The notes below the pieces were generated by a model. It was not told the origin of the DNA and did no database searches. It was given only the letters and a program-made list of their open reading frames with translations. A DNA stretch of 32,611 nt, taken from NCBI GenBank assembly GCA_025449515.1, contig JANWJI010000052.1:1-32611 (forward strand). Direction: 5' to 3'. Source of the stretch: Nitrososphaeraceae archaeon (lineage in GTDB: Archaea; Thermoproteota; Nitrososphaeria; Nitrososphaerales; Nitrososphaeraceae). Shown here one piece after another: positions 9,498 to 16,829 of this stretch (position 1 is its first letter; each line of letters starts with the position of its first letter). Both the position numbers and the translations under genes were made by a program.

Positions 9498-10379
9498 ATG
9501 CAAATCGTTTATGATTATCCCTTGTACAGGCCCCCGTCTGAAGCTAACTCTGTGATATTTCAAGTTACAATTGGTTGTTCGTATAACAAGTGTTCATTCT
9601 GCAATATGTATAGAACGAAGCAATATGCGGAACGACCGTTGGATGAATCAAAAACGGAAATAGATCTTATTGCCGCCGAGCAGCCATGGACTCGGCGCAT
9701 TTTTTTAGCAGACGGAGATGCCCTCAACCTTCAAACCAACATCTTACAACAAATCTTGGAATATTTATATTTGAAATTCAAAAACCTTGAACGGGTTTCA
9801 TGTTATGCAATGCCTAAGAATCTATTACAGAAAAAGGATACCGACTTGCAATTGCTTAGAGAAGCAGGCTTGACTATGCTCTATGTTGGTATTGAAAGTG
9901 GCAATGACGTTGTCTTGAGGAAGATAACTAAAGGTGCCACTCAAAATGGCATAGTTCAAAGTTGTAAGAAAGCAAAGAAGCATGGATTCACTCTGTCGTG
10001 CATGATAATTTTAGGAATTGGTGGTAAGACATATTCTCGTCAACACATAATCGATACAGCAAGAATGGTGAGCAAGATTTCCCCTGATTACTTGGCTGCG
10101 TTGACTTTACATTTAGAAGCTGGCGTTTACGATGAGTTCATGAACAAGTATTCTGATACATTCGACCCATTAGACGATTTGGATATATTGGAGGAATTGG
10201 ACTCTCTTATTAGAGAACTGGCCCCGATAAATCCGGTATTGTTCCGAGCTAATCACGCATCAAACATCTATTCCATTGGTGGCACTATTCCTCAAGATAG
10301 AGATGGATTGTTAGCTCTAGTTGATGAATTGAAACATCATCCAGAAATGCTAAGAGACAAGAGTATAAGACGATTTTGA
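9498..10379 (+). CDS. Radical SAM protein (COG1032-like) with CX4CX2C cluster motif
   Basis: 293 aa. Predicted to bind a [4Fe-4S] cluster and S-adenosylmethionine and start radical chemistry. The cluster motif is GCSYNKCSFCNMY with Cys 27, 32 and 35, i.e. CX4CX2C. Next come FLADGDAL (residues ~69-76, GGE-motif equivalent region), YVGIESGND (residues ~128-136, the typical SAM ribose-binding segment) and SCMIILGIGGK. It covers the core partial TIM barrel with only a short C-terminal extension, and there is no B12-binding or TRAM domain. The spacing is seen in this uncharacterised COG1032 subgroup. The reaction and substrate are unknown, and no partner gene is adjacent. The TATA box placed 25 nt upstream supports the ATG at 9498. 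Confidence 0.85.
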   Translation: MQIVYDYPLYRPPSEANSVIFQVTIGCSYNKCSFCNMYRTKQYAERPLDESKTEIDLIAAEQPWTRRIFLADGDALNLQTNILQQILEYLYLKFKNLERVSCYAMPKNLLQKKDTDLQLLREAGLTMLYVGIESGNDVVLRKITKGATQNGIVQSCKKAKKHGFTLSCMIILGIGGKTYSRQHIIDTARMVSKISPDYLAALTLHLEAGVYDEFMNKYSDTFDPLDDLDILEELDSLIRELAPINPVLFRANHASNIYSIGGTIPQDRDGLLALVDELKHHPEMLRDKSIRRF

Positions 10380-10680
10380 TGTCGCAAAACGCCGGAGTTT
10401 CGCCCCTTAGTATTCATTTGTAAGGTCTGTACTAGTAGCAACACGAATATAACTCCGATATGGATTTGTCAGCAAGTATTCTCGAGTCATTCTCGGGGTA
10501 TTAATATAATAGATTGAGCACACGTCATAACCTAAACTATCGCTTTATTGTAGACACACAAATCTGCTATTAAACAATTCTTCACAAATACATCTGCAAT
10601 AACATATTAAATTGCTATATATTTGATTAATTAACGGTGTAGAGAAAAAGAAATTTAGGCGACAGATTCGGTTTTACACT
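10380..10680. other. Convergent intergenic stretch
   Basis: Sits between the 3' ends of the radical SAM gene (+) and the small membrane protein gene (-). Only a weak AAAC-GCCGGA-GTTT inverted repeat (about 10386) is seen near the radical SAM stop. No gene is supported. Confidence 0.4.
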
Positions 10681-10965
10681 TCACCAATGGTGCTTCTCGT
10701 CTGGGATTAAACCAATCTGTTCACGTTCAAAGTACCTTTCGAGTTCCTGAGTCCATTTTTCCTTTGCAGCACCACCACCAAGACCCTTTCTCCTTAACCA
10801 AAATGCAATAACGCTCAGCAAAAATACTGCGAACAGCATTACTCCGAAGATGTAGACCATTACATCATAGAATAGTGGGTCATAAGCAGGTCCAATCTGC
10901 TTCATCAAGTTTTCGAATCCATAACTTACCATTGCCACAATGCCTAGGATAGCGCTCATTATCAT
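10681..10965 (-). CDS. Small membrane protein, candidate AMO accessory subunit (AmoY/AmoZ-like)
   Basis: 94 aa from the ATG at 10965. The track starts at a TTG three codons earlier, but a TATA box centred 25 nt before 10965 makes that ATG the leaderless start. Residues 4-20 form a short hydrophobic helix. Residues ~33-57 (DVMVYIFGVMLFAVFLLSVI) form a clear membrane helix. It is followed by RRKGLGGG and a charged soluble tail ending KHHW, with two His at the C-terminus. Size, single-span build and lack of a paralogue fit the small conserved proteins proposed as extra archaeal AMO subunits (AmoY, AmoZ). In Nitrososphaera viennensis, as I recall, these are neighbouring genes, as this one and the next are here. 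Assignment rests on this resemblance, not on alignment. It could be an unrelated small membrane protein. Confidence 0.6.
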   Translation of the reverse strand: MIMSAILGIVAMVSYGFENLMKQIGPAYDPLFYDVMVYIFGVMLFAVFLLSVIAFWLRRKGLGGGAAKEKWTQELERYFEREQIGLIPDEKHHW

Positions 10966-10985
10966 ATAGAGCAAATAAGATCTTC

Positions 10986-10994
10986 GATATATAC
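10986..10994 (-). promoter_or_regulatory. TATA box of the small membrane protein gene
   Basis: GTATATATC on the minus strand, centred about 25 nt before the ATG at 10965; it selects that ATG over the upstream TTG. Confidence 0.6.
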
Positions 10995-11331
10995 ATTTTG
11001 GTTAAATTCAAGGTTGCCAAGGCGGCCACAATACATGCTATTAGAAACTGTCTTGAATCAAGCATTTAGCATCACTTGTGAACCAGGTAATTCGTCCGTA
11101 ACAATAAGCTAATAATCTTATGGAAGCATATCCCAAATATCTTTAGATCTACTTGTGTAGTCCAATAAGCTATTGATTATTTTGCGCCTTTGTTGAAATC
11201 TAAAACTGTGGGTGTCTGGGATGCAAGCGATGATATGACTGTTCCCGATGCAGGTCTACAGTATAAATCCTCGTGTATAAAGTTCTCCAAAAATAAGTAT
11301 AATCATAATATATAAAAAAAGATTACTTCGG

Positions 11332-11649
11332 TTATCGTGCCACTTCTTTCTTCTTGCTCCTACCCATAATGAAGAATGCTGCTGCTACTCCGCCAAATAT
11401 CACTGCGAGAATAATGATGAAAAGTACAGTCTCGTTGATGTTAGTTCCAAGCATAGGTGTACCTGATCCGTAAGCTCCAGCACTTTTAGCATTGCTTATT
11501 TTTTCTCGCGCCAATTTTAACTGCTCCTCGATATTACCTCCTGTTACTCCACCGTATTGAGCTTTAGCTATCTCAATTGATGGTAAAGCAAACACAGAAA
11601 TAGCCAGCGCTGCCGCAACCGCAACAGCCGCTATAGTAGGCTTGTTCAT
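11332..11649 (-). CDS. Secreted single-span protein, candidate AMO accessory subunit (AmoZ/AmoY-like)
   Basis: 105 aa from the ATG at 11649. The track's TTG start eight codons upstream would spoil the signal peptide, and the TATA box 29 nt before 11649 argues against it. Residues 1-30 are a signal peptide, MNKPTIAAVAVAAALAISVF, with probable cleavage after AKA. A short extracytoplasmic part (about 31-70) has a helix EEQLKLAREKISNAK. One membrane helix (about 73-95) and a basic tail RSKKKEVAR follow, so the topology is N-outside, C-inside. It lies on the same strand as the previous small membrane protein and diverges from rps15. The pair is a candidate for the AmoY/AmoZ subunits proposed for archaeal AMO. 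Which would be which cannot be settled by eye. Confidence 0.6.
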   Translation of the reverse strand: MNKPTIAAVAVAAALAISVFALPSIEIAKAQYGGVTGGNIEEQLKLAREKISNAKSAGAYGSGTPMLGTNINETVLFIIILAVIFGGVAAAFFIMGRSKKKEVAR

Positions 11650-11673
11650 ATAACATATTACGACATGAGTCAA

Positions 11674-11682
11674 TTATTTAAC
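11674..11682 (-). promoter_or_regulatory. TATA box of the secreted single-span protein gene
   Basis: GTTAAATAA on the minus strand, centred about 29 nt before the ATG at 11649. Confidence 0.55.
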
Positions 11683-11718
11683 TTTTGTCTACGTGGATAG
11701 ACAGATAAACTTAAGTAA

Positions 11719-11727
11719 CGTTTAAGA
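11719..11727 (+). promoter_or_regulatory. Probable TATA box of the rps15 operon
   Basis: CGTTTAAGA, centred about 28 nt before the rps15 ATG. It is back-to-back with the divergent promoter at 11674-11682. Confidence 0.45.
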
Positions 11728-11750
11728 GAAACGGTTGGCCCTGAACAATC

Positions 11751-12200
11751 ATGTCAAGAATGCATGCACATACTCATGGAAAGTCTCATAGTGTTCGCCC
11801 AGTTTCTATAAATGTCCCTAATTGGCTGACGCAAGATTATACTCAGGTATCGTCTCTAATTCTTCAATTATCAAAAGAAGGACTGGTGCCAAGTGAAATT
11901 GGTGTACGTTTGCGTGACCATCACGGTATACCCTTGGCAAAACCAATCATAGGCAAGTCAGTAACAAAGGTGCTGAGTGAGAGTGGTATATCTCGTGAAA
12001 TGCCTGAAGATTTAGATCAGCTAGTGAAGAAAGCCTTGGGCCTTCAGAGACACTTGAGGTCTCATAATACCGATCATAGAAATGTTCGCTCGCTGGAATT
12101 AATAGAGTCCAAAATCCATAGGCTTTCAAGATACTACAAGGAAAAAGGAAAGCTTCAAAAAAATTGGAAGTATGCGACTGTTATAGCACAGCTAGAATAA
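11751..12200 (+). CDS. rps15: Ribosomal protein S15 (uS15)
   Basis: 149 aa, the usual length for archaeal/eukaryotic uS15 with its N-terminal extension. MSRMHAHTHGKSHSVRP is the conserved basic start. Residues ~22-60 carry the helical domain with the GLVPSEIGVRLRDHHGIP segment, and the C-terminal 16S rRNA-binding part has HRNVRSLELIESKIHRLSRY. It assembles into the central domain of the 30S subunit. It is the first gene of an operon followed 9 nt later by the DHH protein gene, then pcc1 and serS. The rps15-recJ-pcc1 order is a known conserved archaeal neighbourhood. Confidence 0.95.
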   Translation: MSRMHAHTHGKSHSVRPVSINVPNWLTQDYTQVSSLILQLSKEGLVPSEIGVRLRDHHGIPLAKPIIGKSVTKVLSESGISREMPEDLDQLVKKALGLQRHLRSHNTDHRNVRSLELIESKIHRLSRYYKEKGKLQKNWKYATVIAQLE

Positions 12201-12209
12201 TAAGTTGGC

Positions 12210-13640
12210 ATGGGTAGAAAGGAACTCTATGAAAGGTTAGGACAATTTAACGAAAGAATAGAGTCTGCCGTTGAAAATGAGAAAAGCATCGCAATAGTTA
12301 CCTCTGCGAACCCTGATGGATTATGTTCGGGTGGTATAGCTGCGACATGCATATTCAGGCTTGGAGGCAGGTGCTCTATTCGTACAGTTCTCGAGTTGAC
12401 CCCAGAAATGATAACTGATCTCAAATCGTCAGGATACGATCTATTCATATTCATGGATCTTGGCACTACTACGGTCAATAAACTGCGCCATTCATTAGGT
12501 GCTAGGTGGCTTCTTATTGATCATCAAATTATCACAGAAGAGGCTGAAGAAAAATTGTCTGCAGATCACGTTATTAATTTGACGGGGTGCGGAATTGATG
12601 GCGAAAAAGAAATCTCATCGGGAGGGCTAGCGTACCTTCTTGCCCTAGAAGCGAGTAATAAGAATAAGGATCTTTCTACGCTTGCAGTCGTATCAGCGTT
12701 AGCAGAAAAACAAGATATAGGTGAAAAAAGGTCGCTTATAGGGATCAATTCTGAAATTGTCAATACAGCTCAATCAATCGGCGCTCTATCAGTTAAGTCC
12801 GGCTTGCTGATTACTGGGGAGACTATGCCAATTCATGAAGCGATAGCTTCCAATTTGTCCCCTTGTATAGACGGCTTAACTTGGAATTATGAAAATTCAT
12901 ACTCGCTGACAAAAAATTCTGGACTTCAAATGAAGAATAAGAATGGACAGTGGCGTATACTTGCGGAACTCGATCAAGAGGAAAGAGGAATCCTAGCTGA
13001 GGCAATTATAAAATTTATGGTCACATCTCCCAACACAGGACTCCCCCAACCAGAAGATCTAACCGGATCAATTTATAGCCTTAGAGAGGATCCGGAGACC
13101 TCTATTAGAGATGCCAGACAATTCGTAGAATTACTAAGAGCCTGCGGATCTGCAAACAAGGGTGGAATAGGTGTAGGGATTTGTATGGGTGACAGGAGGG
13201 CTATATTAGATGAAGGAGAGAGAATATTTTTGGCCTATAAGGAGACTCTAAAGGAGAACATATCCAGAATTTTTTCAGAAAGATGGCGCTTTAACGACTA
13301 TGGAAATTGTGTATATGTTTTTGGAGAGGGAGCTGTACATGAAACCATGATTGATTCAGTTTGTTCGTTTCTGGCCGGGTGTCTATCATTAAATAATAAG
13401 GTTCTGTTAGTAAGAACGATAACTAAAGACAACTCGCATTACAAATTTTGTATGACAAGAGGATTTAGATCCAAGTTTCCGCCTATTCTTGGAGATCTGG
13501 TGAAAAGCTCTTCTGAACAGATAGGAGGTGCTGCATGGGGCCGACTAAATTCAGCTATCTGCGAGATTCCATTAATGAGCTTAGATGATTTCATGATATC
13601 CATTAGAACAAAGATTAGGGACGCAGAATTTGAAGATTAA
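12210..13640 (+). CDS. RecJ/GAN/Cdc45-like DHH-family protein with degenerate active site
   Basis: 476 aa, matching the length of archaeal RecJ-like proteins of the replisome (GAN), the homologues of eukaryotic Cdc45 that join MCM and GINS. The fold landmarks are there: motif I SANPDGLCSGG (residues 32-42), motif II IFMDLGTT around Asp83, motif III LLIDHQII (104-106), motif IV SSGGLAYLLA, and a C-terminal DHHA1 region ending IGGAAWGRLNSA. The catalytic pattern is eroded. HxDxDG is SANPDG (His to Ser, first Asp to Asn), DHH is DHQ, and the GGGH of DHHA1 is GGAAW. This predicts little or no nuclease activity and a structural, Cdc45-like role. It lies 9 nt after rps15, and its end overlaps pcc1 by 11 nt, so they are probably co-transcribed and translationally coupled. 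Confidence 0.85.
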   Translation: MGRKELYERLGQFNERIESAVENEKSIAIVTSANPDGLCSGGIAATCIFRLGGRCSIRTVLELTPEMITDLKSSGYDLFIFMDLGTTTVNKLRHSLGARWLLIDHQIITEEAEEKLSADHVINLTGCGIDGEKEISSGGLAYLLALEASNKNKDLSTLAVVSALAEKQDIGEKRSLIGINSEIVNTAQSIGALSVKSGLLITGETMPIHEAIASNLSPCIDGLTWNYENSYSLTKNSGLQMKNKNGQWRILAELDQEERGILAEAIIKFMVTSPNTGLPQPEDLTGSIYSLREDPETSIRDARQFVELLRACGSANKGGIGVGICMGDRRAILDEGERIFLAYKETLKENISRIFSERWRFNDYGNCVYVFGEGAVHETMIDSVCSFLAGCLSLNNKVLLVRTITKDNSHYKFCMTRGFRSKFPPILGDLVKSSSEQIGGAAWGRLNSAICEIPLMSLDDFMISIRTKIRDAEFED

Positions 13641-13884
13641 TGTTGAATCTCACGTACATTTGGAACTAAAATTCGAAACAAAATCAGAATTGTTTGCAGT
13701 TATGAATTCGTTAATTCCAGATAACATCGACTGTCCTGACGGATTGGTAGTAGAGATGTATGACAAGCATAACTGCCTAGTATTTGACATCTCGTGCAAG
13801 AGAGAAATTTTTGTCATTATGAGTACAGTCGACGAAATTCTGAGGCACATTGTAATGGCAAAACAGGTAATTTCCAATGCTTGA
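13630..13884 (+). CDS. pcc1: KEOPS complex subunit Pcc1
   Basis: 84 aa, the normal size of archaeal Pcc1. It dimerises and scaffolds Kae1 in the KEOPS complex, which makes the t6A37 modification of ANN-reading tRNAs. The beta-alpha-beta-beta-alpha pattern is readable: strand HVHLELKFE, helix KSELFAVMNSLIPDN, the conserved P-G turn CPDGLVVEMYD, strand NCLVFDISC, and the last helix STVDEILRHIVMAKQV. The start is TTG at 13630, 11 nt inside the DHH gene. The only nearby ATG is out of frame. Its end overlaps serS by 8 nt. Placement with a ribosomal protein and serS fits a translation-linked operon. Confidence 0.85.
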   Translation: MKINVESHVHLELKFETKSELFAVMNSLIPDNIDCPDGLVVEMYDKHNCLVFDISCKREIFVIMSTVDEILRHIVMAKQVISNA

Positions 13885-15145
13885 TGTTAATCTCCTAAAG
13901 AATCCAAGTTTATTAAAAGGCATGCTCGTAAGGAGAAATTTGCAATTTCCACTGGAAGAATTATTACAATTGGATTCAAGAAGGAGAGACCTGAACATCA
14001 AGGTTGATGAAATTAGACATAGGAAAAATGTCCTAGCCAATCTGATCTCGACGAAAAGGAAGGTGGATAGCGATGCTCTAGAAGAGATAAAATTGATGAA
14101 TGAAATTAGTAACAATCTATCTAATCTGCAGGCTGAAAAATATGAACTTGACGTAAAATTTAAACGATTAATGATGATGTTACCTAATCTATTATTAGTA
14201 TCTGTGCCTTCTGGGAACACTGAATCGGACAACGTATTCGTAAGATCTAGCGGAACTACAAGGACTCTAAATTTTCAACCTAAAGACCACATCGATTTAA
14301 GCACTTCCCTTGACTTGGTCGATTTCGAAAGAGCGGCCAAAATTGCTGGCTCTAGGTTTTACTTCTTGAAGAATGATCTTGTACTATTGAACCAAGCATT
14401 GATACGAATGGCCTTAGATTTCTTGTCAGACAAATCCTACATACTATTGCAACCTCCTTATATGATTCGAAAAGAAGCTATGGAAGGTGCAGTGATGCTA
14501 GGAGATTTCGAGCAGGTCATCTATAAGATTGAAGAGGAAGATCTTTTTATGATAGGGACATCTGAACACGCGATGGCCTCAATGCATATGAACGAGATCC
14601 TAGAAGGCAGCAAGCTTCCGATAAAATATGGGGCCATTAGCCCTTGCTTCAGAAAGGAAGCCGGAGCTCATGGCAAAGATATGAAAGGAATATTCAGGGT
14701 TCATCAATTTGAAAAGGTCGAGCAATTTGTTTACTCTCGCCCAGAAGAGTCTGAAAAACAACATGATATTATGTTAGCAGTCACCGAGGATTTCTACGAG
14801 CACTTGGGAATTCCAACACGCACGATGTTACTCTGTTCTGGAGATTTAGGTAAGACTTCAGCTAAAACATTTGACCTCGAAGCATGGATGCCAGGCCAAA
14901 ACGCCTATCGTGAAATAGTCTCATGTTCGAATTGTATAGATTACCAAGCTAGAGGATTACATATACGATTCAGAGACAAGCCTAATGAAGAGACAAGACT
15001 AGTCCACACACTGAATAGCACACTAGTCGCTACAGAGCGTTGTATGGTGGCTATACTCGAGAACTATCAAACTAATAGAGGCACAGTTGAAGTCCCTGGT
15101 GCCCTTTGGAAATATATGAACGATCGTAAAGAAATTGAGCTGTAA
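13877..15145 (+). CDS. serS: Seryl-tRNA synthetase
   Basis: 422 aa, the usual length for standard (bacterial/eukaryotic-type, not methanogen-type) SerRS. It charges tRNA-Ser in the cytoplasm. Residues ~25-105 are the long antiparallel coiled-coil arm that recognises the tRNA-Ser variable arm (RRRDLNIKVDEIRHRKNVL on the first helix). The class II catalytic core follows with GTSEHAMASMH (serine pocket), motif 2 FRKEAGAHGKDMKGIFRVHQ, and motif 3 LVATERCMVAILENYQ. The C-terminus has the expected EVPGALWKYM. The ATG at 13877 overlaps the end of pcc1. It is the last gene of the rps15 operon, ending convergent to amoB. Confidence 0.95.
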   Translation: MLDVNLLKNPSLLKGMLVRRNLQFPLEELLQLDSRRRDLNIKVDEIRHRKNVLANLISTKRKVDSDALEEIKLMNEISNNLSNLQAEKYELDVKFKRLMMMLPNLLLVSVPSGNTESDNVFVRSSGTTRTLNFQPKDHIDLSTSLDLVDFERAAKIAGSRFYFLKNDLVLLNQALIRMALDFLSDKSYILLQPPYMIRKEAMEGAVMLGDFEQVIYKIEEEDLFMIGTSEHAMASMHMNEILEGSKLPIKYGAISPCFRKEAGAHGKDMKGIFRVHQFEKVEQFVYSRPEESEKQHDIMLAVTEDFYEHLGIPTRTMLLCSGDLGKTSAKTFDLEAWMPGQNAYREIVSCSNCIDYQARGLHIRFRDKPNEETRLVHTLNSTLVATERCMVAILENYQTNRGTVEVPGALWKYMNDRKEIEL

Positions 15146-15224
15146 TTTCTAGGACGTACCGGAATACGACGAATCATGTTAGAGTTCTGGGATTCACGTA
15201 TCCGTAAGCTGACTGTGATAAGAA

Positions 15225-15242
15225 AGTGAAAATAAAAAGTTA
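15225..15242 (-). terminator. Probable T-rich terminator after amoB
   Basis: On the minus strand, just past the amoB stop, the sequence is AACTTTTTATTTTCACTTT. Archaeal transcription stops at such T-rich tracts. It also lies in the short convergent gap behind serS. Confidence 0.5.
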
Positions 15243-15256
15243 GGAAAGTGCGGTTG

Positions 15257-15814
15257 TTAGATAACTTGCCAGGGCCGAGTAGCGAAGGTTACACCTAATC
15301 CAGCGCCAATAACAATCACTTGGTAGGCCACATTGCCCCATGGAACAGGCTTGAGTATTGCAGGACCCGATACTTGAACTGTTTGACCCGGACCGAGGCC
15401 TGGCCCAATGTGTTCAATATTCAGTTGAGTGTGAACGTGGTAAGTGCCAGGTTCCAATGCCTTTACTGTTATTGAGTACGGAATGCTTGCTCCCGCGGGA
15501 ATATCAAATATGTTGCCTGGAGGATCTCTAGACAGAAATTCCCATCTATTCCCTGCATTTGTCGACTCACTAAATAGGGACAGCCATGCTCTCAGAGGCC
15601 GATTAACCAAACTCTGAAGCGTTCCAGTAACGGTTAGTGTATCACCTGTATGCATAGTCTGAGTTGAAAATGATTCGTCACTTATTCTAACAAATCTGCT
15701 CTGTAGCTGAGCCTGTACTCCGTGGCCATGTGCTGCTGGTAAGAATGCCAGTATTGTAGACAACACCGTTACCGCAACGAGAGACGTCACTATATACGTC
15801 TTACACTTGATCAT
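15257..15814 (-). CDS. amoB: Ammonia monooxygenase subunit B
   Basis: 185 aa from the ATG at 15814. The track's GTG at 15844 lies at the TATA box and upstream of the predicted transcript start, so it is rejected. AmoB is the extracytoplasmic copper-binding subunit of ammonia monooxygenase, which oxidises NH3 to hydroxylamine. Residues 1-30 are a signal peptide, cleaved before HGVQAQLQSRF, leaving His31 at the mature N-terminus as in PmoB. HVH (126/128) supplies the other two copper ligands of that site. A single cupredoxin-like domain follows. A C-terminal membrane helix lies at about 160-178. Archaeal AmoB is this short because it lacks the second membrane helix and the second cupredoxin domain of bacterial AmoB. 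It is on the opposite strand from amoX and amoA. Confidence 0.95.
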   Translation of the reverse strand: MIKCKTYIVTSLVAVTVLSTILAFLPAAHGHGVQAQLQSRFVRISDESFSTQTMHTGDTLTVTGTLQSLVNRPLRAWLSLFSESTNAGNRWEFLSRDPPGNIFDIPAGASIPYSITVKALEPGTYHVHTQLNIEHIGPGLGPGQTVQVSGPAILKPVPWGNVAYQVIVIGAGLGVTFATRPWQVI

Positions 15815-15848
15815 GCCTTTGTATCTAGCGATACCAGAAGACACAAAG

Positions 15849-15857
15849 ATATATATT
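15849..15857 (-). promoter_or_regulatory. TATA box of amoB
   Basis: AAAATATATAT on the minus strand, centred about 39 nt before the ATG at 15814; it predicts a leader of around 12 nt and excludes the upstream GTG. Confidence 0.65.
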
Positions 15858-16203
15858 TTGCTATCGGATCTGGCGTCATTTTACGATTGATTGGTTGTAA
15901 AGCATTACTTTATCGGAAAAGAATCGGAACGAGTTGCCTAAAAATTACCTATAACCTAGTAATTTTATTGCACTCAAATTTGAAAAACTAATTTAGAGCA
16001 TTCTGTCTTTTTGGGCAAATGACTCAAGGTCGTATTAACTTATGCACATTCTAAATTATAGGTTCATAATATGATGTTTCAATTAGGCCGAATAAAGCCT
16101 AATGATGTCAATCACACTCGATTTATTTCTAAGATTAACTAGGTCCAAGCTGGAATTCAAAATTGCCATTCCCAATATCATTTAGACATAATATTAGAAG
16201 GAA

Positions 16204-16311
16204 TTGCAAAAGAGATATCGAATATATAACGGTAGTTACTATCTTTGCAGACATTGCGGAGAATGTATTGAAGCGAAGAGGTCCCCTCTTCATTATGACG
16301 TAACTGAATAG
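16204..16311 (+). CDS. Possible zinc-finger microprotein (35 aa) between amoB and amoX
   Basis: From a TTG at 16204 (two codons after an in-frame TAG) to TAG 16309-16311. It reads RYRIYNGSYYLCRHCGEC and then a basic, His-containing end (KRSPLHYD). The CxxCxxC cluster preceded by aromatic strands looks like half a zinc ribbon. It lies in the otherwise empty 500-nt region between the divergent amoB and amoX genes and stops two bases before the amoX TATA element. It could be a chance frame or a remnant. Confidence 0.33.
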   Translation: MQKRYRIYNGSYYLCRHCGECIEAKRSPLHYDVTE

Positions 16312-16314
16312 CAA

Positions 16315-16322
16315 TATTTAAA
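16315..16322 (+). promoter_or_regulatory. TATA box of amoX
   Basis: TATTTAAA, centred about 30 nt before the amoX ATG, fitting a leaderless or nearly leaderless transcript. Confidence 0.65.
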
Positions 16323-16348
16323 AAGGCATTGTCTTAATAATACATTAA

Positions 16349-16636
16349 ATGACATTACCGAAGGGATGGGGCACAGGTGGAAGGAGAGGCGAAAATAGAG
16401 ACGATATCGAGAAGATGATAGGCAAGAGGGTCGAAAATATGACTCCTATTTTCGTCCTAGGGTTTGCGCTTTGTTGGGTTGCTACTGCTGGAGGTGTATA
16501 TGTGGGTGTTACCATATATCCATGGGCATATCCATTGCCTAGCGGCTTGTATGCATTGTCTGTTTTAACTGTGATCGAATCACTGGGATTCCTCTTCATA
16601 ATGAAGATTTCTCACGAAAAGCTTGGTTATGCATAG
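16349..16636 (+). CDS. amoX: Ammonia monooxygenase-associated subunit AmoX
   Basis: 95 aa, typical AmoX size. AmoX is an archaea-specific small membrane protein found with the AMO genes and shown by co-purification work to be part of the complex. The N-terminus is basic and Gly/Arg-rich (PKGWGTGGRRGENRDD). There are two membrane helices, about 32-55 (PIFVLGFALCWVATAGGVYVGV) and about 64-86 (LPSGLYALSVLTVIESLGFL), with a short MKISHEKLGYA tail. It is on the same strand as amoA, 193 nt upstream, but each has its own TATA box. The ATG fits the TATA spacing; the unusual hydrophilic first 28 residues leave an internal start possible. Confidence 0.88.
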   Translation: MTLPKGWGTGGRRGENRDDIEKMIGKRVENMTPIFVLGFALCWVATAGGVYVGVTIYPWAYPLPSGLYALSVLTVIESLGFLFIMKISHEKLGYA

Positions 16637-16797
16637 TAGGATTCTACAATTCATGATTCAGCGGGCAGCATAAATACCATCATTTCCGTACGAGATTTCT
16701 CACTTCTTTTTCTAATTTTTTCAGCTTTCTGGAATGTCATTTATGCAGTAGTGAAATCTCCATTTCATAAGTGACTGACGGTTGGATTGCTCATAAA

Positions 16798-16806
16798 TTT
16801 TATATA
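16798..16806 (+). promoter_or_regulatory. TATA box of amoA
   Basis: TTTATATAT, centred 28 nt before the amoA ATG; predicts a leaderless mRNA. Confidence 0.7.
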
Positions 16807-16829
16807 TTACCTATCAGAATACGTTACCA

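Noticed and set aside
11210-11275. Possible C/D box RNA before the secreted-protein gene (GCGATGATA)
   Set aside because: The C box is imperfect and no D box (CTGA) or D'/C' pair lies at suitable spacing.
15815-15844. Upstream GTG start for amoB
   Set aside because: It lies next to the TATA box, before the predicted transcript start; the ATG at 15814 also begins directly with a proper signal peptide.
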